A stretch of DNA of 64,000 bases from Leucaena leucocephala (Eukaryota; Streptophyta; Magnoliopsida; Fabales; Fabaceae): NCBI GenBank assembly GCA_037074615.1, contig CM073537.1, positions 12,605,989-12,669,988 of the forward strand, given 5' to 3'. The notes beneath the pieces were generated by a model. That model searched no databases and had not been told where the DNA came from. It saw only the letters and a list, made by a program, of their open reading frames with translations. Below, piece by piece: positions 22,602-34,201 of this stretch. Both the position numbers and the translations under genes were made by a program. How positions within the stretch are numbered: position 1 is the first letter of the stretch; each line of letters opens with the position of its first letter.

Positions 22602-24516
22602 TGTAGGGAATTGGAAGACACGCAGCAGAAATTAACTTTAAAAATTTTTCCATTCCCAGCCAGGATCTACCGAATGTGTTTAAGTCAAGGAGAAAGAAGT
22701 GTTACCTTCGGTTTCAAGCTTTGGTCGCGACCTCAGTGTCCACTAGTCGCGACTCCTCGCCTCTGGAACTTTCAGTCGCGACCTCCTCAGCTTCTAGTCG
22801 CGACCTGTCGCCTCTGGAGTTTGTAGTCGCGACCTACTCTGTTTCTAGTCGCGACCTGTCGCCTCTGGAGCTTTTAGTCGCGACCTCTTCAACTTCACGT
22901 CGCGACCTGTCTCCTCTTTTCGGATTTCTGACGTTCAGATGCCCGTTTGGTCGCGACCTAAGTGTGTTCTGGTCGCGACCTTTCTTCGTGTCTGGCCGTA
23001 TCGTAGAAGTCGACAGCTCAGATCGGCTTCCTCTACCGGTATCCACACGAACAGCGTTCCAGTTACGAACGACGTGCTAGCGCCTCTTGTCCCTCTAAGG
23101 CTTTCTGGAGATTCCGTCCTCACCGTCTCTATTTCGGCAGTTTCTTATATGCAAACCTTTTGCACTCTCCCTGCCCCCTTTTCTCACGACTGAATGTGTG
23201 TGAAGAGATCTATTGTGTGTTGAACCCTAGCTCCTAATGTCAAATATATAGGAAGCTATCGGGCTTCTAATAGGGCCGGGCTTCAGAATTAATCTTATAT
23301 TAATTCTGAATTAATACAATATCATATATTGCATAATTTAATAAGAAACTGATTAAATAAATATGGTTTATATTAAATCCGTCCCACAGATTTAATTCAC
23401 CTATTTATTTAATTTAAAATAAAGATAAGACAGAATTATATTTGATTTATTCTCATAAATCAAATTTGAGATATCTTATCAATTTGAATTTCAAATTCAA
23501 ATAGATCATATCCATTTAAATTCAAATTCAAAATTGATAGAGATTTAATTTATCCTTATAAATTAAATCTTACAAATATCTCTTATATTATTTATATAAT
23601 ATATATATATATAAACTAATTTATATATATATATAAAATATATATCCACCCTAGATTATTCATTGAATCTAGACATCTCTTAGATTCAATGAATCTGGAC
23701 ATCATAGCTCGCATTGGGCTGTTTTGTGTGCGACCCTGTAGGCCCATATGAAGTTGGCAGTGGCCCAGTTACTATACTGACCCACAAGTCGTAAGCGGTC
23801 TCTAGCAAGGCATTACGACTACCCAAAACATATGAGGATCGATAAACGATGTAACCTTTCATACAACCATATCACGTCCCTTTTGTCACACGATATTTCG
23901 GTCAAGGATGAGGCATGGTGAACGTCATCCTCCTGTTCCTGACCGTTACTTTCTCGATCCCTGAGTAGTCTGAATATAGAAATGGAACTACCCTTCCATT
24001 CCAGTATGGCCATACATTTCTCAGACTCACTCATCGAGGGGCCCAGTAATATCTCTCTACGAATGTGAGGGACAAATTCCATCTTGACCATTCACATTCC
24101 TCCGCATGAAAAACCACTAAGCCCGAGCATAGCCTTTATGATCACTCGGTCAAAAGTTACTTTTGACTAGGTCAAAGCTGAGCGTTTGTCATGTAGGAAT
24201 CCATGATGATCTCAGGTCAAAGGGCATAGTGACATGGCTTGTATATGAGAGAAGCTTATGACTTGACCCATGCAGCTCTCTCATTGCGGGTCGGTCCAAC
24301 ACCCTGTACTCTTACATGTGCTTATGACTTTGATTTATATCTCTATATATCTTCAAAGTCATACTGGTCTTATTTCATCTCTGCTCCCACATAGATGACC
24401 GACCAGGGACATTTAGGATAAGATCATGAGTTATCCAAGGATGGTCATCATAGTAAACATGCAAATAATATGATAACATGATACAATGATTGGCCCCTAG
24501 GGCACAATTTCCAACA
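22602..24516 (-). repeat. Copia-2 5' LTR
   Basis: 1915 bp, minus strand, from TGTTGGAAATTG at 24516 to CAATTCCCTACA at 22602. Almost identical to 15491-17405; I noticed differences at the penultimate array unit, in the GCAGCGG/GCAGCAG near one end and in the terminal TGTTAG/TGTTGG. Confidence 0.95.
22723..22980 (-). repeat. TCGCGAC motif array in the Copia-2 5' LTR
   Basis: Same array as at 15612-15869, duplicated with the LTR by reverse transcription. Units are well preserved. Confidence 0.85.
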
Positions 24517-24521
24517 GCTAG

Positions 24522-26398
24522 GTCTAACTGCGACCTTGGGATCTAACTGCGATCAACCATTAGCCTCTTTAGAATCTAACTGCGACTCTGAATCTCTTAG
24601 GATCTAACTGTGACCCTGGAGCCATGCTAGAATCTAATTGCGACCCTCCAGAATCTAACTGCGATTCTGTTGTACTGTATATCTCCCGAAGATCTTAAAC
24701 CAACAGACTAAGTTATAAGGTTAACTGCTTCTACCTGTTGATAACTCCATAAAAATTTAAAAATGTTTGTAGCCTCATATCATTTATCCAGACTTTACTT
24801 ACTTCCTCTCGTACTCAGGAGTTCCTTCTCATCTTTCTTACTTTACTGTGGCTTACCATGCCTTGTGCCATCATGGTCTAACCACCTGCCATTGCAATCT
24901 ACTGCTATGGCCTCATCATACTTCTTATTTCAATCTGTGCTCCAACTACGAGCCATTTGAACCATGCTCTAACTGCGAGCATTCTGTATCAGATCCAACT
25001 CTTATCTGAAGAGTGATCTATACTCATCTGTATCTAGCTCTATCTGAGAGCCATCTGTTTTAGATCCAACTCTTATCTGAAAAGTGATCTAGAAACAATC
25101 CCTGTACTCTTATCTGCTTTTCTTGTTGTATACCATCTCTTTCAATAGAAATGGCCCTGAGTACTGCATTCACAAGTCTGCAGAATTACCTGACTATCCT
25201 CATTCATAAATCATATCTAAATATCATAACTTATTGTCCCATGAACTGAGACTATCTATCATCCTCAATACATATCTCATACATGTCATATGGTATGGGA
25301 GCAACATAACTTCCTCATAACTTGTTCATCTCATATACACTCTACCCTGCATATACTGCAAAAAGGGAGTATTCATTCATCATGGCATACTCTAACATGC
25401 ATGTCATCATATGACAACTGCAAGGAGATGCAACCATTTATCATAACTTATGGCATCATAAGCCATATCATCATCATACTTTGCTCAACCATCCATCAGA
25501 CTAAGTAAGCCTCAAGACATATTTTCTTTATCATATTACCTATCATATCTTGATCAGTTATCCTGAAACATCTATCTATTTTAGGCTGCCACGCTACCCT
25601 CTTATTAGGGTATAGACTCAACCTCTTACATAGGGGATAGGGGAGTCCCTTTATCTCGTAATCTGTGACTACCTTTCTACTATCTCTTTACTTCTTCTAT
25701 TTATCTATCTATCAGTCCCAGTCTATTCTTGACTGAACTATGGTTCCTTATTGGTCTTTCTATTGATTCTAGCGAACTTCAGTCGCATGAATCTCATTCA
25801 TCATCTTTTACTACCACTTACGTTCTCTAGGGTACTCTGCCCTAGGTCTATCACTTCTCTGCGATGGAATCCCTCTGCTTAGGGAACATTAGCTCTTTAT
25901 CTATTAACCATCACGTTTCTAACGTTAGGCCATGTGCTAGGATTACTCCTAAGCATATCTCATCTAACTCAACTCATCATATGGCCTTTGCTTCATTTAG
26001 TTATGACCTTAGAATTTCATAGTCACAACACACATCCTTTATGACTTCTAGTCGCGACCATAGTACTTTACTTGTCACGACCTGGCATCTCTATGATCTT
26101 TAGTCGCGACCTACCTTTTCTCACGTCGTGACCTGTATCCCTTTTCACACTAGTCGTGTACTGCAACACTACTCGTCGTTACCATAGGCCTCTTCACGTC
26201 GCAACCTTAACTCTTTGTACATATTAGTTGCGATATAAGACCTTTCCCGTCTCAGCCTTAATTCTTTTCCGTCGTGACCTTCAACCACACTTGTCGCGAC
26301 CCTACCTTTCTGTGAATAACTGTCGCGACCTAGGCACTTATTTGTCGCGACTCAAACTCTCTTTGAGGCAACCAGTCGCGACCTACAGCCACTCTAGT
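24522..26398 (-). repeat. Gypsy-3 interior, repeat-rich non-coding segment
   Basis: About seven copies of a (GA)TCTAACTGCGA word lie at 24522-24670. A duplicated stretch GATCCAACTCTTATCTGA at about 24991 and 25065 is followed by GTGATCTA in both copies. A TCGCGAC array occupies 26050-26398. No coding frame is supported. The segment ends at the solo LTR inserted at 26399. Confidence 0.7.
26050..26398 (-). repeat. TCGCGAC motif array in the Gypsy-3 interior
   Basis: About a dozen units with mixed decay (CGTG, CACG, TGCG). The solo LTR split one unit: CTAGT at 26394-26398 is repeated at 29459-29463 and followed by CGCGAC, so the array continues as one further unit on the other side. Confidence 0.75.
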
Positions 26399-29300
26399 TG
26401 TAACATCCCTAATTTCTATACTAAGTTGTATGTACAGATTGAATAAAATATATGAGATATTTAGGAAAAGATGTGGCCATATTTATGTAAAGAAAAGGAT
26501 TAATTGGAAGAGGAAGAAAGTCTAAGAGCCAAAGTACAAAATTACGAAATGCCACTGTGATGCCCTAAGAAACCAGAAGTAAATGGAGGGCATTTTGGTC
26601 ATTTCACACAATGGATGCATATCAGAGGAAATTTGATAGTAAATTACTATAATTAATATGAGAATTTATGGAGTTGACAGAAGTCAAAAAGGAGTCCTGT
26701 ACAATTAGTTATGGAATTTACGGTGAAAAAGGACACCGATAAAGGGTTAAAGGAAACATATGTAATTTTTAACAGGACTTCTGGGTCTCAGAAAATTATG
26801 AAACTTTGTAGAGAATTCATTTTATATTAGAATGAATTTCTAAAAATGTTATAACAATTAAAGGAGGTGTTTAGCATTTATTCTGAGATCAGGATAATTT
26901 AAGGATATCGGTATAAGGAAAGTACATTGGGATTTGTGCCAATTAGCTATTGGACCTAAAAGAGGCCCAATATTTCGTCCTAGGCCAGCCCAATAAGGCC
27001 CAAAAGTTATCTTGGAGCCCAAGTCCAAATAATAAATAATTTATGGATTTTTGAAAAGAAAGAAAAAGAGAATAAAGTAAGAATTAGGTGTTGCACATGG
27101 TGGGACCCACAAGGACACAAGAATGGCACCCAAAAAGAGGAAGGGTTAGGTGTACCAAGGGAGGCCATGCTAGTGATGTCATGGTGGTAAGGTCTTGAGT
27201 GAAAAGTGAAAAGACATTCCAAGATCAAACCTTTAACCATTAGATCAAATAGTTTCCAAAGTGATCTTAGCCTTCAAATGGCACATGACTTTTGCTATAA
27301 ATACCCCCCCTTTCCATTCATTCTTCACACCCAAGAGCTCCTTTAGAAAGAGAAGTGAGTTCTAGAGAAAGAATGTGGAAGAAAGCAAGGGTCTTGAAGG
27401 AGCAAGTAAGGTAAGTTATCTCCTTGCTTCTACCTTTTGTTCTTATGGTTTGTGCTTGAGTTTAAGTGATTTTTTAGGCTTAAATATTGGGAAAATGCTG
27501 CTGGAATTTCTATGTATATGTGAGAGGAATATGAGTTTTATGTCATAGATAGTTTAGACAAGCTTAAACAAGCTAGTTGCATGGTTGGTTGTTGGATTAA
27601 GTTGATGTTCTTGACTTTACCATGGAAGAACATTTCGGTTTGCACTGTTCATGCACTGTTCATGATAGAAAGAGATGGAATTTCAATGATTTAATGCTTC
27701 CATTGAGTTTATATGATAATTTTGTGTAGGATTGGAAAGGTTTTGAACCTTGGAAACCATTGGAATTAAAGGTTGTAATGTTGAAAATTCCTTTCGGGTA
27801 CTGTTCACTCGCATGAACAGTGATTTGAATTTCATGATTTTGATACTTCCAATGGTCTTAAAATGAGATTTTGTGTGTGGGGAAAGTGGAGGAACAAGTA
27901 TGGGAAGCATTGGAATCAAAATGAGAATTTTTGAAAGAATTATGCATGTTTTTCAAATCTGTCCGGAACAGTGCATAGTTGCTGGAATTTGGTTGTTTTG
28001 AGTTCATAAATGGATTCAAAAGGCCAAATTGTGTAGGGTAAGGTCAAGACATCAATTGATTCAAAGGTCAAGTCAATTGGTAAAGATTAAAGGATGTTAT
28101 GTTACTTAAAGTAAGCTTAGTGTTCAAGAGAAGTTAGATTGTAATGGTTGGATGGTAATGTGATGTTAAGATTTGCTTGGTGTGCTCAAAAGAGGGAAGC
28201 CACATAGCAAGGAAAAGTAAGAAGGAAGAAGCAAAGTTAAAGTGGAAAGAAGTAAAGCAATAAGGTAGAAAACTTACCCTAAACTTGTATGTATTGAATG
28301 TTATGCTTGATTGTGCTATGACTTTGTTGAATTGTGTGCATATGTGTATATGATTGAAGCTCTGTTTCTATGATTACCTTGGCCAATTGTATTTCATATG
28401 TTACATGGAAGCATGCACATTACACAATGTTTACACTTTCACAAGCAAGCACAAGTATTTACTTTAATGCATGCATTGTTTAGTACCGTTTGCTACTGAG
28501 ATTCCCCCGAATCTCATCCCCTATTTATAACCCATTACAGAGAGGTTATATCGAAGTGAATTTTGAGAATGCTGTAAGACGCCGTTATGCTGCCGATTTT
28601 CAGACTGAACATAAGGAGATGATACGTACTGTGTACGTAGGTACTGTCTAAGGAGTCTGGAAGTGAGTGGACCTAGTCGGTTCATCCAGTCTTTCCTGGG
28701 TACTTACGTAGAATGGTAATTCTCACGGGAATTACCGAATCAGTACAAGATCAGTTATTTTTACAGATGAAGTATAGTAGTTATACTGCCGGATTTCAGG
28801 CAGGAAAGATGTAATAGAGATACGAGGATCTTGTTCATGCCCTATTGTATAAAGATTTATTATTTCATGATAAGTATTGTTTGGCATGTTTGTTTGATAT
28901 GTGATTAATGTATGCATATGTATGTAAAGTTGCTTGCTGGAATTTGCCACCATGAACAGTAACTCGCGGTGATATAGTGATGTTTGATCTATAATTAAAA
29001 ATAGTAAATGATTAAATAAATGTATGATATGTTTATGATAAATAGTAGACATACCAAGCTTCGATTTGATATATAGAATGTCTCATTTCGATGTCTACAC
29101 ATGGAGATATAAATTATCAAAGTTGGGACAAAATGCTGGATTTAGGAGAAAAACGCTGGATGAACAGTAAAGTTGTAACTTTGACTGACGTTGACTTGGA
29201 CAAGGAATGATCAACGATTTATTTTTCCTCTAAATAGTATTGAGTTAGCTTCATGTAACAATTTGAACCACTGCATTCTGATTTTTCTAGAATTAGTTAT

Positions 29301-29458
29301 GATTTTTCGAAGTCAGGTCACTCATCTGGAATTTACACAGTAAACAGTACTCGATAAGAGTAAAACTCCAGATTGAGAAATTAGATTTCAATGACCTTGA
29401 AAGTGGTTCTAAATACTACCAATTGGTCCCTAAGATGTACAAAAATAAGGATGTTTCA
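26399..29458 (+). repeat. Solo LTR of a third Gypsy LTR type
   Basis: 3060 bp, from TGTAACATCC to GGATGTTTCA, with a perfect target duplication CTAGT (26394-26398 and 29459-29463). It has TATAAATACCCCC at 27297 and hairpins H1 (28498-28515), H2 (28623-28639) and H3 (28715-28736). The U3 part differs from the Gypsy-1 LTR. Two diverged internal repeats of about 150-180 bp (GAACAGT, ATTTCAATGATTT, CTTCCA) occur at 27640-27960. No internal coding region remains, so the element was reduced by LTR-LTR recombination. Confidence 0.9.
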
Positions 29459-29463
29459 CTAGT

Positions 29464-29793
29464 CGCGACTTGGGCATCACTTCCCATACTCTAAGGGAAT
29501 TAACCTTTCTAATTCACTTCTCTAACTTATTTAAACATCAATCTAACTATCTCAGAGCATCGCTGAGCCAGAACCTTCTGTTCTGTGTCAGAATCTTATA
29601 CTCTGAACCAAAACCCTGTCTAGTCTAAGCCAAAACCTCTTGCTCTGAGCCAGAGCCCTATCTGGCCTGTGCCAGAACCCTGTCTAGTCTAAGCCAAAAC
29701 CTCTTGCTCTGAGCCAGAGCCCTATCTGGCCTGTGCCAGAATCTCTTGCTCTAATCTAGATCTATGCCAGAATCTCTTACTCTGATACCAAAA
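29464..29793 (-). other. Gypsy-3 leader with 64-bp tandem repeat and primer-binding site
   Basis: Two near-perfect 64-bp units (29614-29677 and 29678-29741) rich in GAGCCAGAGCC and GCCAAAACC words, with shorter diverged units on both sides. The complement of TGGTATCAGAGTA is at 29778-29790, next to the 5' LTR. On the element strand this is the leader immediately after the 5' LTR. Confidence 0.75.
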
Positions 29794-31974
29794 TGAAACA
29801 TCCTTCCTTAGACTCCTCAGAGCACACTTGCAGAAGCATTATTAGCTGGTTTATATCTTATCTTAAGCCCAGAAGTTGAACTTTTAACTTTAAGTTCCTT
29901 ATTCTGAACTTTTACTTTGAGGACAGGTTTATCTCATTGTACACATCCAATGGAGGCTTATTACCTATCCACGGAATGCCCTATATGTGTATAACTGGCT
30001 CACCAAATTTCGTGGCCAAACTCTTCCGTTTACTAGGTCAAACTGAGGTCGGAACACTGCTACCTCAGGACCTGCGAATTTCTCTCTTAATTTCTCATAC
30101 ACAAATTGAACATGCCAAACAATATTTATCATTGAATAACAACATGTCATACAATAAGGCATACACAAAATCCTCATATTTTTATTACATCTTTTCCTGC
30201 CTAAAATCCGGCAGCATAACTGCTAGGCTTCATCTGTACAAAGAACTGAACTGTACTAATTCGGTAATTCCCTCATGAGAACTACCATTCTACGTAGTAC
30301 CCAGGAAAGACTGGATAAAATGGCTAGGTCCACTCACTTCCAGCCTCCTTAGATAGCACATACGTACACAATACTTATCATATACTGATGTTCAGTCTTA
30401 ACTTCGGCGCATAACGGCGCCTCCTAGCATTCTCAAAATTTACTTCGACATAACCTCCCTATAATGGGTTATATATAGGGATGAGATTCGGGGGAATCTC
30501 AGCAGCAACAATCATAACAATGTATGTAATGCAGAGTGACAATGCTTGCTTGTGATTGTGTACAGATAAGCATGCTGCATGCTTCCATACTCAATAACAT
30601 ATGATCATAGCATTGCAGTAGAGCTTCAGAAATAACATATAAGACAACAATCCAACCAAACAATAGCACATCAAATCACAAAGCCATTACATAAAAGCTA
30701 GGATTAGTTACTACCTGGCTAGCTCAGCAGAACTCTACTATCTCTATTCTGCTTCCAGCTCCGCCAGAACTTCCTTTCTTTCTTTCTTCCTTTCTCTCTT
30801 CCTTTCCTTCTCCTTCTCTCTCTTCTTTCTCTCTCTTTCTCTTCTCCATGCGTGAAGCAAATGAATGGGGGAGGGGGTATTTATAATTGCCTCCAATGGC
30901 AATATCGTAATTTCCATGAACTCTGATCCTGTGGCCACAGTTTTTTTGGAATTTCCTATTTTCTTTATTTCCTTTACTGCATCATCATGCTGACTCATCC
31001 TTTCATAATTACCTGCTGACTCAGCACGCTGACTGGCCATGCTGACTCATAGCCTTTCATAATTACCTGCTGACTCAGCATGCTGACTCGCCGGTCCAGA
31101 GTCTTGCATCGTAATACGTGTCCTTAGCTTTATCTGCTTCCTCCAGATCAGTGCCATGTGGCACCTGGAAGAGACCTTGCATGCCTTCCAATGCTATTCA
31201 GATAAGTCTAAGACTTTATCTGATCACCTCCTCGGTTATCGTGCCAACCGAGTAACTTTACTTTACTGAATCATTACTTTAATGCCATGTGGCATCCTGT
31301 GGGTCCCATGGGTACACCTTATCAGTCCACCTCATGGTTTCCAGATATCCTTTCCTTTATCTGACCTCCTGCCCCAGTTTTATCTCTAACTGGGTAACTA
31401 TCTCCTTTTGGACCTTACAACACTTGGCCCACTTGATCCCATACGGCTAACACTACTTATAGTCACTAGTCGTGACCCAAACATCATCTTATCGCGACCT
31501 AACACTTCTGTGTACATTAGTCGCGACCACAACATCCTTTAGTCGCGACCATAACAGTTTTTCGTCGTGACCTCATTACTTTTTAGTCGTAACTAGGCTC
31601 ATTTTACCTATTAGTCGCAACACCACGTATATTTTCGTCACGACCCATCCTTTCTGCCAATATTAGTCGCGACCATAATACCTTCTCGTCGCGCCTAGCT
31701 CTTTCTGTAACTATTAGTCGCGACCATAATACTCTCTAGTCGCGACCAAAATGGTCAGCTCTCAACTCTACAACCTTTAACCTTTATATCATCCCAAAAA
31801 TGGCCATTCTTCCCCTTGGGACCTCAACACATGAGTCCCCATATCTTTACTTACTTGCAGCTTAGTCCCTAAAACTCTCTACATGTCTCTGGGACTTCTG
31901 CTCAAAAGGGGTCTAGTAGCCTCTCAATCTTAGGCTATTTCTACATCTCTAGGCCTGAAAATTGGGATGTTACA
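29794..31974 (-). repeat. Gypsy-3 5' LTR
   Basis: 2181 bp, the same length as its partner at 12004-14184. It contains the complement of TATAAATA (30878-30885), hairpins H1 (30483-30500) and H3 (30263-30286; 10-bp stem, loop ATGA on the minus strand) and a TCGCGAC array (31468-31747). Confidence 0.9.
31468..31747 (-). repeat. TCGCGAC motif array in the Gypsy-3 5' LTR
   Basis: Same array as 13678-13957. A few units differ between the two LTRs by CG to TG or CA changes (for example the first and last units), consistent with decay after insertion. Confidence 0.8.
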
Positions 31975-31979
31975 CATCT

Positions 31980-32870
31980 AGCAATGGATGATCAGATTCT
32001 GTAAGTACAATCCTCCGGTATTTGAAGGAATATTCGAGGTGCAGATAGCTGAGGATTGGATTAGCAGATTAGAAAAGATCTTCATGGTTCTTGACTGCCC
32101 AACAGAAACCAAAGCTCAGATGGCTATCTATCAGCTAGAGAAAGATGCTGATAGGTGGTGGAAGAATACTGAGGTACTTCTGCAAGCAAGAGACATCTCG
32201 ATCACTTGGGAAGTGTTTCTTGAGCAGTTTTATGAAAAGTATTTTCCTCAATCAGTGAAAGATGAAAGAGAGGCAGAATTCCTTGTACTGAGACAAGGAG
32301 AGGAGTCATTTGATGAATACCTTGCTAAGTTCATCCAGCTATCTCAATATTCCACTTATCTGCACCAAGTGGATGATGAACGCTGGATGACAGAAAGAAT
32401 GATTCGAGGGCTAAACTCTATGCTAAAGGAGAAGTTAACTCCTCAACAATACAGCCAGTTTAATAAAGCTGTGGAAGCATGCCGTATTATTGAAAATAGC
32501 ATGAATCACAGAATGCTATTTAGATCGGGAATCAGGGATCAAGCAGCTCCTGATAAAGCCGGTCGAAGTCAAGAACCTGCCAGTGGTAGCTGCTACAAGA
32601 AAAGAAAGTGACCATGGCAAAATAATAGGAGGCCAAATAGAGGGAATTTCAGTGGAAGATCCAGTAATAAAGATTCAAAGGCCCAAGTATGTGACAAGTG
32701 TGGAAAGAATCATGGTGACAGACCATGTTTAATGGGCCAGAATATTTGTTACACCTGCAGGAAGCCCGACCATTTTTCCCGAGAATACCCTCAAGCTATA
32801 ACAAATCCAAGGCCAAGGACACCAGGAAGAGTATTTGCACTCACTAGGAAGGATGCTTAGCGGTCACCTG
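31980..32870 (+). pseudogene. Gypsy-1 gag, C-terminal part with zinc knuckle
   Basis: Resumes the frame cut at 12003. The retrotransposon Gag core is clear (FEVQIAEDWISRLEKIF, DADRWWKN, FLEQFYEKYFP, FLVLRQGEESFDEYLAKF). A TGA at about 32609 replaces the CGA seen in Gypsy-2. The zinc knuckle near 32750 reads CYTCRKPDHFSREY: its last Cys is lost and a Gly is Arg. Gag would form the virus-like particle; this one is dead. Confidence 0.85.
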
Positions 32871-32871
32871 A

Positions 32872-34201
32872 GATGATCCAAGGTACAATCTATCTCAATG
32901 ATCATGCTGTGACTGCTCTATTTGATTCGGGTGCAAGTTATTCCTTTATTTCCTATGAGTGTGCTAAACGCCTAGGCCTTCAGATTAGCAAGTTACGTTA
33001 TGATATACATGTAAAAACCCCACCAATGCTAGGGTAATTACATCTGATGCCTGTTTGAATAGTATAGTGCGTTATGAGCACTGCTGCATGTACCACCCTA
33101 GACTTAATATGTATGCCTTTCTGAGAAATCGATGTCATACTTGGTTTGAATTGGTTAGCCTCCAATAATGTGATACTGGACTGCAGGAACAAAACCCTAG
33201 TTCTTGGCCCAAAGATCGCTAATCTGAGTCTAGAAGTAAGATTGAATTTCATAACGGAGGCTCAGGCAGATAAATGTCTACGGAAAGGATGTCAGGGGTA
33301 TATGGTATTCTTTTCTGTTCAAACAGAGGTAAAAGAAGGAATTAATGAGATCCCAGTAGTCAAAGAATTTCCTGAAGTCTTTCCGAAAGAGATTCAAGGA
33401 TTGCCTTCAGAACGTGAGGTGGAGTTTGCAATTGACATTGCACCTAGAGCAGGACTAGTATCCAAAGCCCCATACAGGATGGCTCCTAATGAGATGATAG
33501 AACTGAAGAAGCAGATTGAGGAGCTACTGGAGAAGGGTTTCATAAGACCCAGTGTATCACCATGGGGTGCTCCTGTGTTATTTGTCAAGAAGAAGGATGG
33601 CAGTCTAAGACTATGCATTGACTACAGGGAGTTGAACAAGATTATAGTCAAGAATAAGTATCCTCTGCCCAAAATCGATGATCTGCTAGACCAATTAGCA
33701 GGATTGAGCTTATTCTCTAAGATTGACTTGAGATCTGGCTATCATCAGCTAAGGGTAAAGTCAGATGATATTCCAAAGACTGCTTTCAGGACGCGCTATG
33801 GATATTTCGAGTTCCTTGTGATGCCTTTTGGGCTGACAAATGCACCTGCTATTTTCATGGATTACATGAACCGGATCTTCAGGCCTTATTTAGATCAGTT
33901 CGTTGTGGTCTTCATTGATGATATCTTGGTGTACTCCAAATCTACAGAAGAACATGAAAGGCATTTGAGAATTGTTCTTAGTACCCTTAAAGAAAAGAAG
34001 CTTTATGCTAAGCTGAGTAAGTGCGAGTTTTGGCTTTCAGAAATCAAATTTCTCGGTCATGTCATATCTCGAGAAGGGGTAACTGTGGATCCTAGCAAAG
34101 TTGAAGCAGTTTTGAGCTGGGAGCAGCCGAGGACAGTGACGGAGATCATAAGCTTTCTTGGCCTAGCAGGGTACTATAGAAGATTTATTCAAGACTTTTC
34201 T
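32872..34201 (+). pseudogene. Gypsy-1 protease and reverse transcriptase, truncated
   Basis: The aspartic protease motif LFDSGASYSFIS is at about 32918, followed by frame breaks near 33010-33130. From 33146 a frame of about 350 codons covers the RT: KAPYRMAPNEM, VSPWGAPVLFVKKKDGSLRLCIDYRELNK (KKDG onward), IDLRSGYHQ, MPFGLTNAP, and the catalytic FIDDILVYS at about 33910. It ends at RFIQDFSR where a truncated LTR is joined. About 220 bp of the RT-RNase H linker present in Gypsy-2 is missing. Confidence 0.85.

Larger units (their letters stand above)
15491..24516 (-). mobile_element. Copia-2: young, nearly intact Ty1/copia element
   Basis: Two 1915-bp LTRs that appear to differ at only about three positions, a PBS, a PPT and a gag-pol frame with one clear private nonsense codon. 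The target duplication is perfect: GCTAG at 15486-15490 and 24517-24521. It lies inside the Gypsy-3 interior in the same orientation as Gypsy-3. LTR near-identity implies a very recent insertion. Confidence 0.95.
12004..31974 (-). mobile_element. Gypsy-3: non-coding LTR retrotransposon derivative (LARD-like)
   Basis: Two 2181-bp LTRs bracket an interior that, after removing Copia-2 and a solo LTR, is only about 3.5 kb (14185-15490, 24522-26398, 29464-29793) and contains no gag or pol homology. The PBS and polypurine tract are both present. The target duplication is CATCC (11999-12003) against CATCT (31975-31979). LTR copies differ by a few dozen bases by eye, so it is older than the Copias inside it. 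It must have used proteins of another element; the chromoviruses that share its leader block are the obvious candidates. Confidence 0.8.

Noticed and set aside
33146..34201. Endogenous pararetrovirus reverse transcriptase
   Set aside because: The element has LTRs, a tRNA-Met PBS, an integrase with zinc region and a chromodomain in its sister copy, and no movement protein, so it is a Ty3/gypsy chromovirus.
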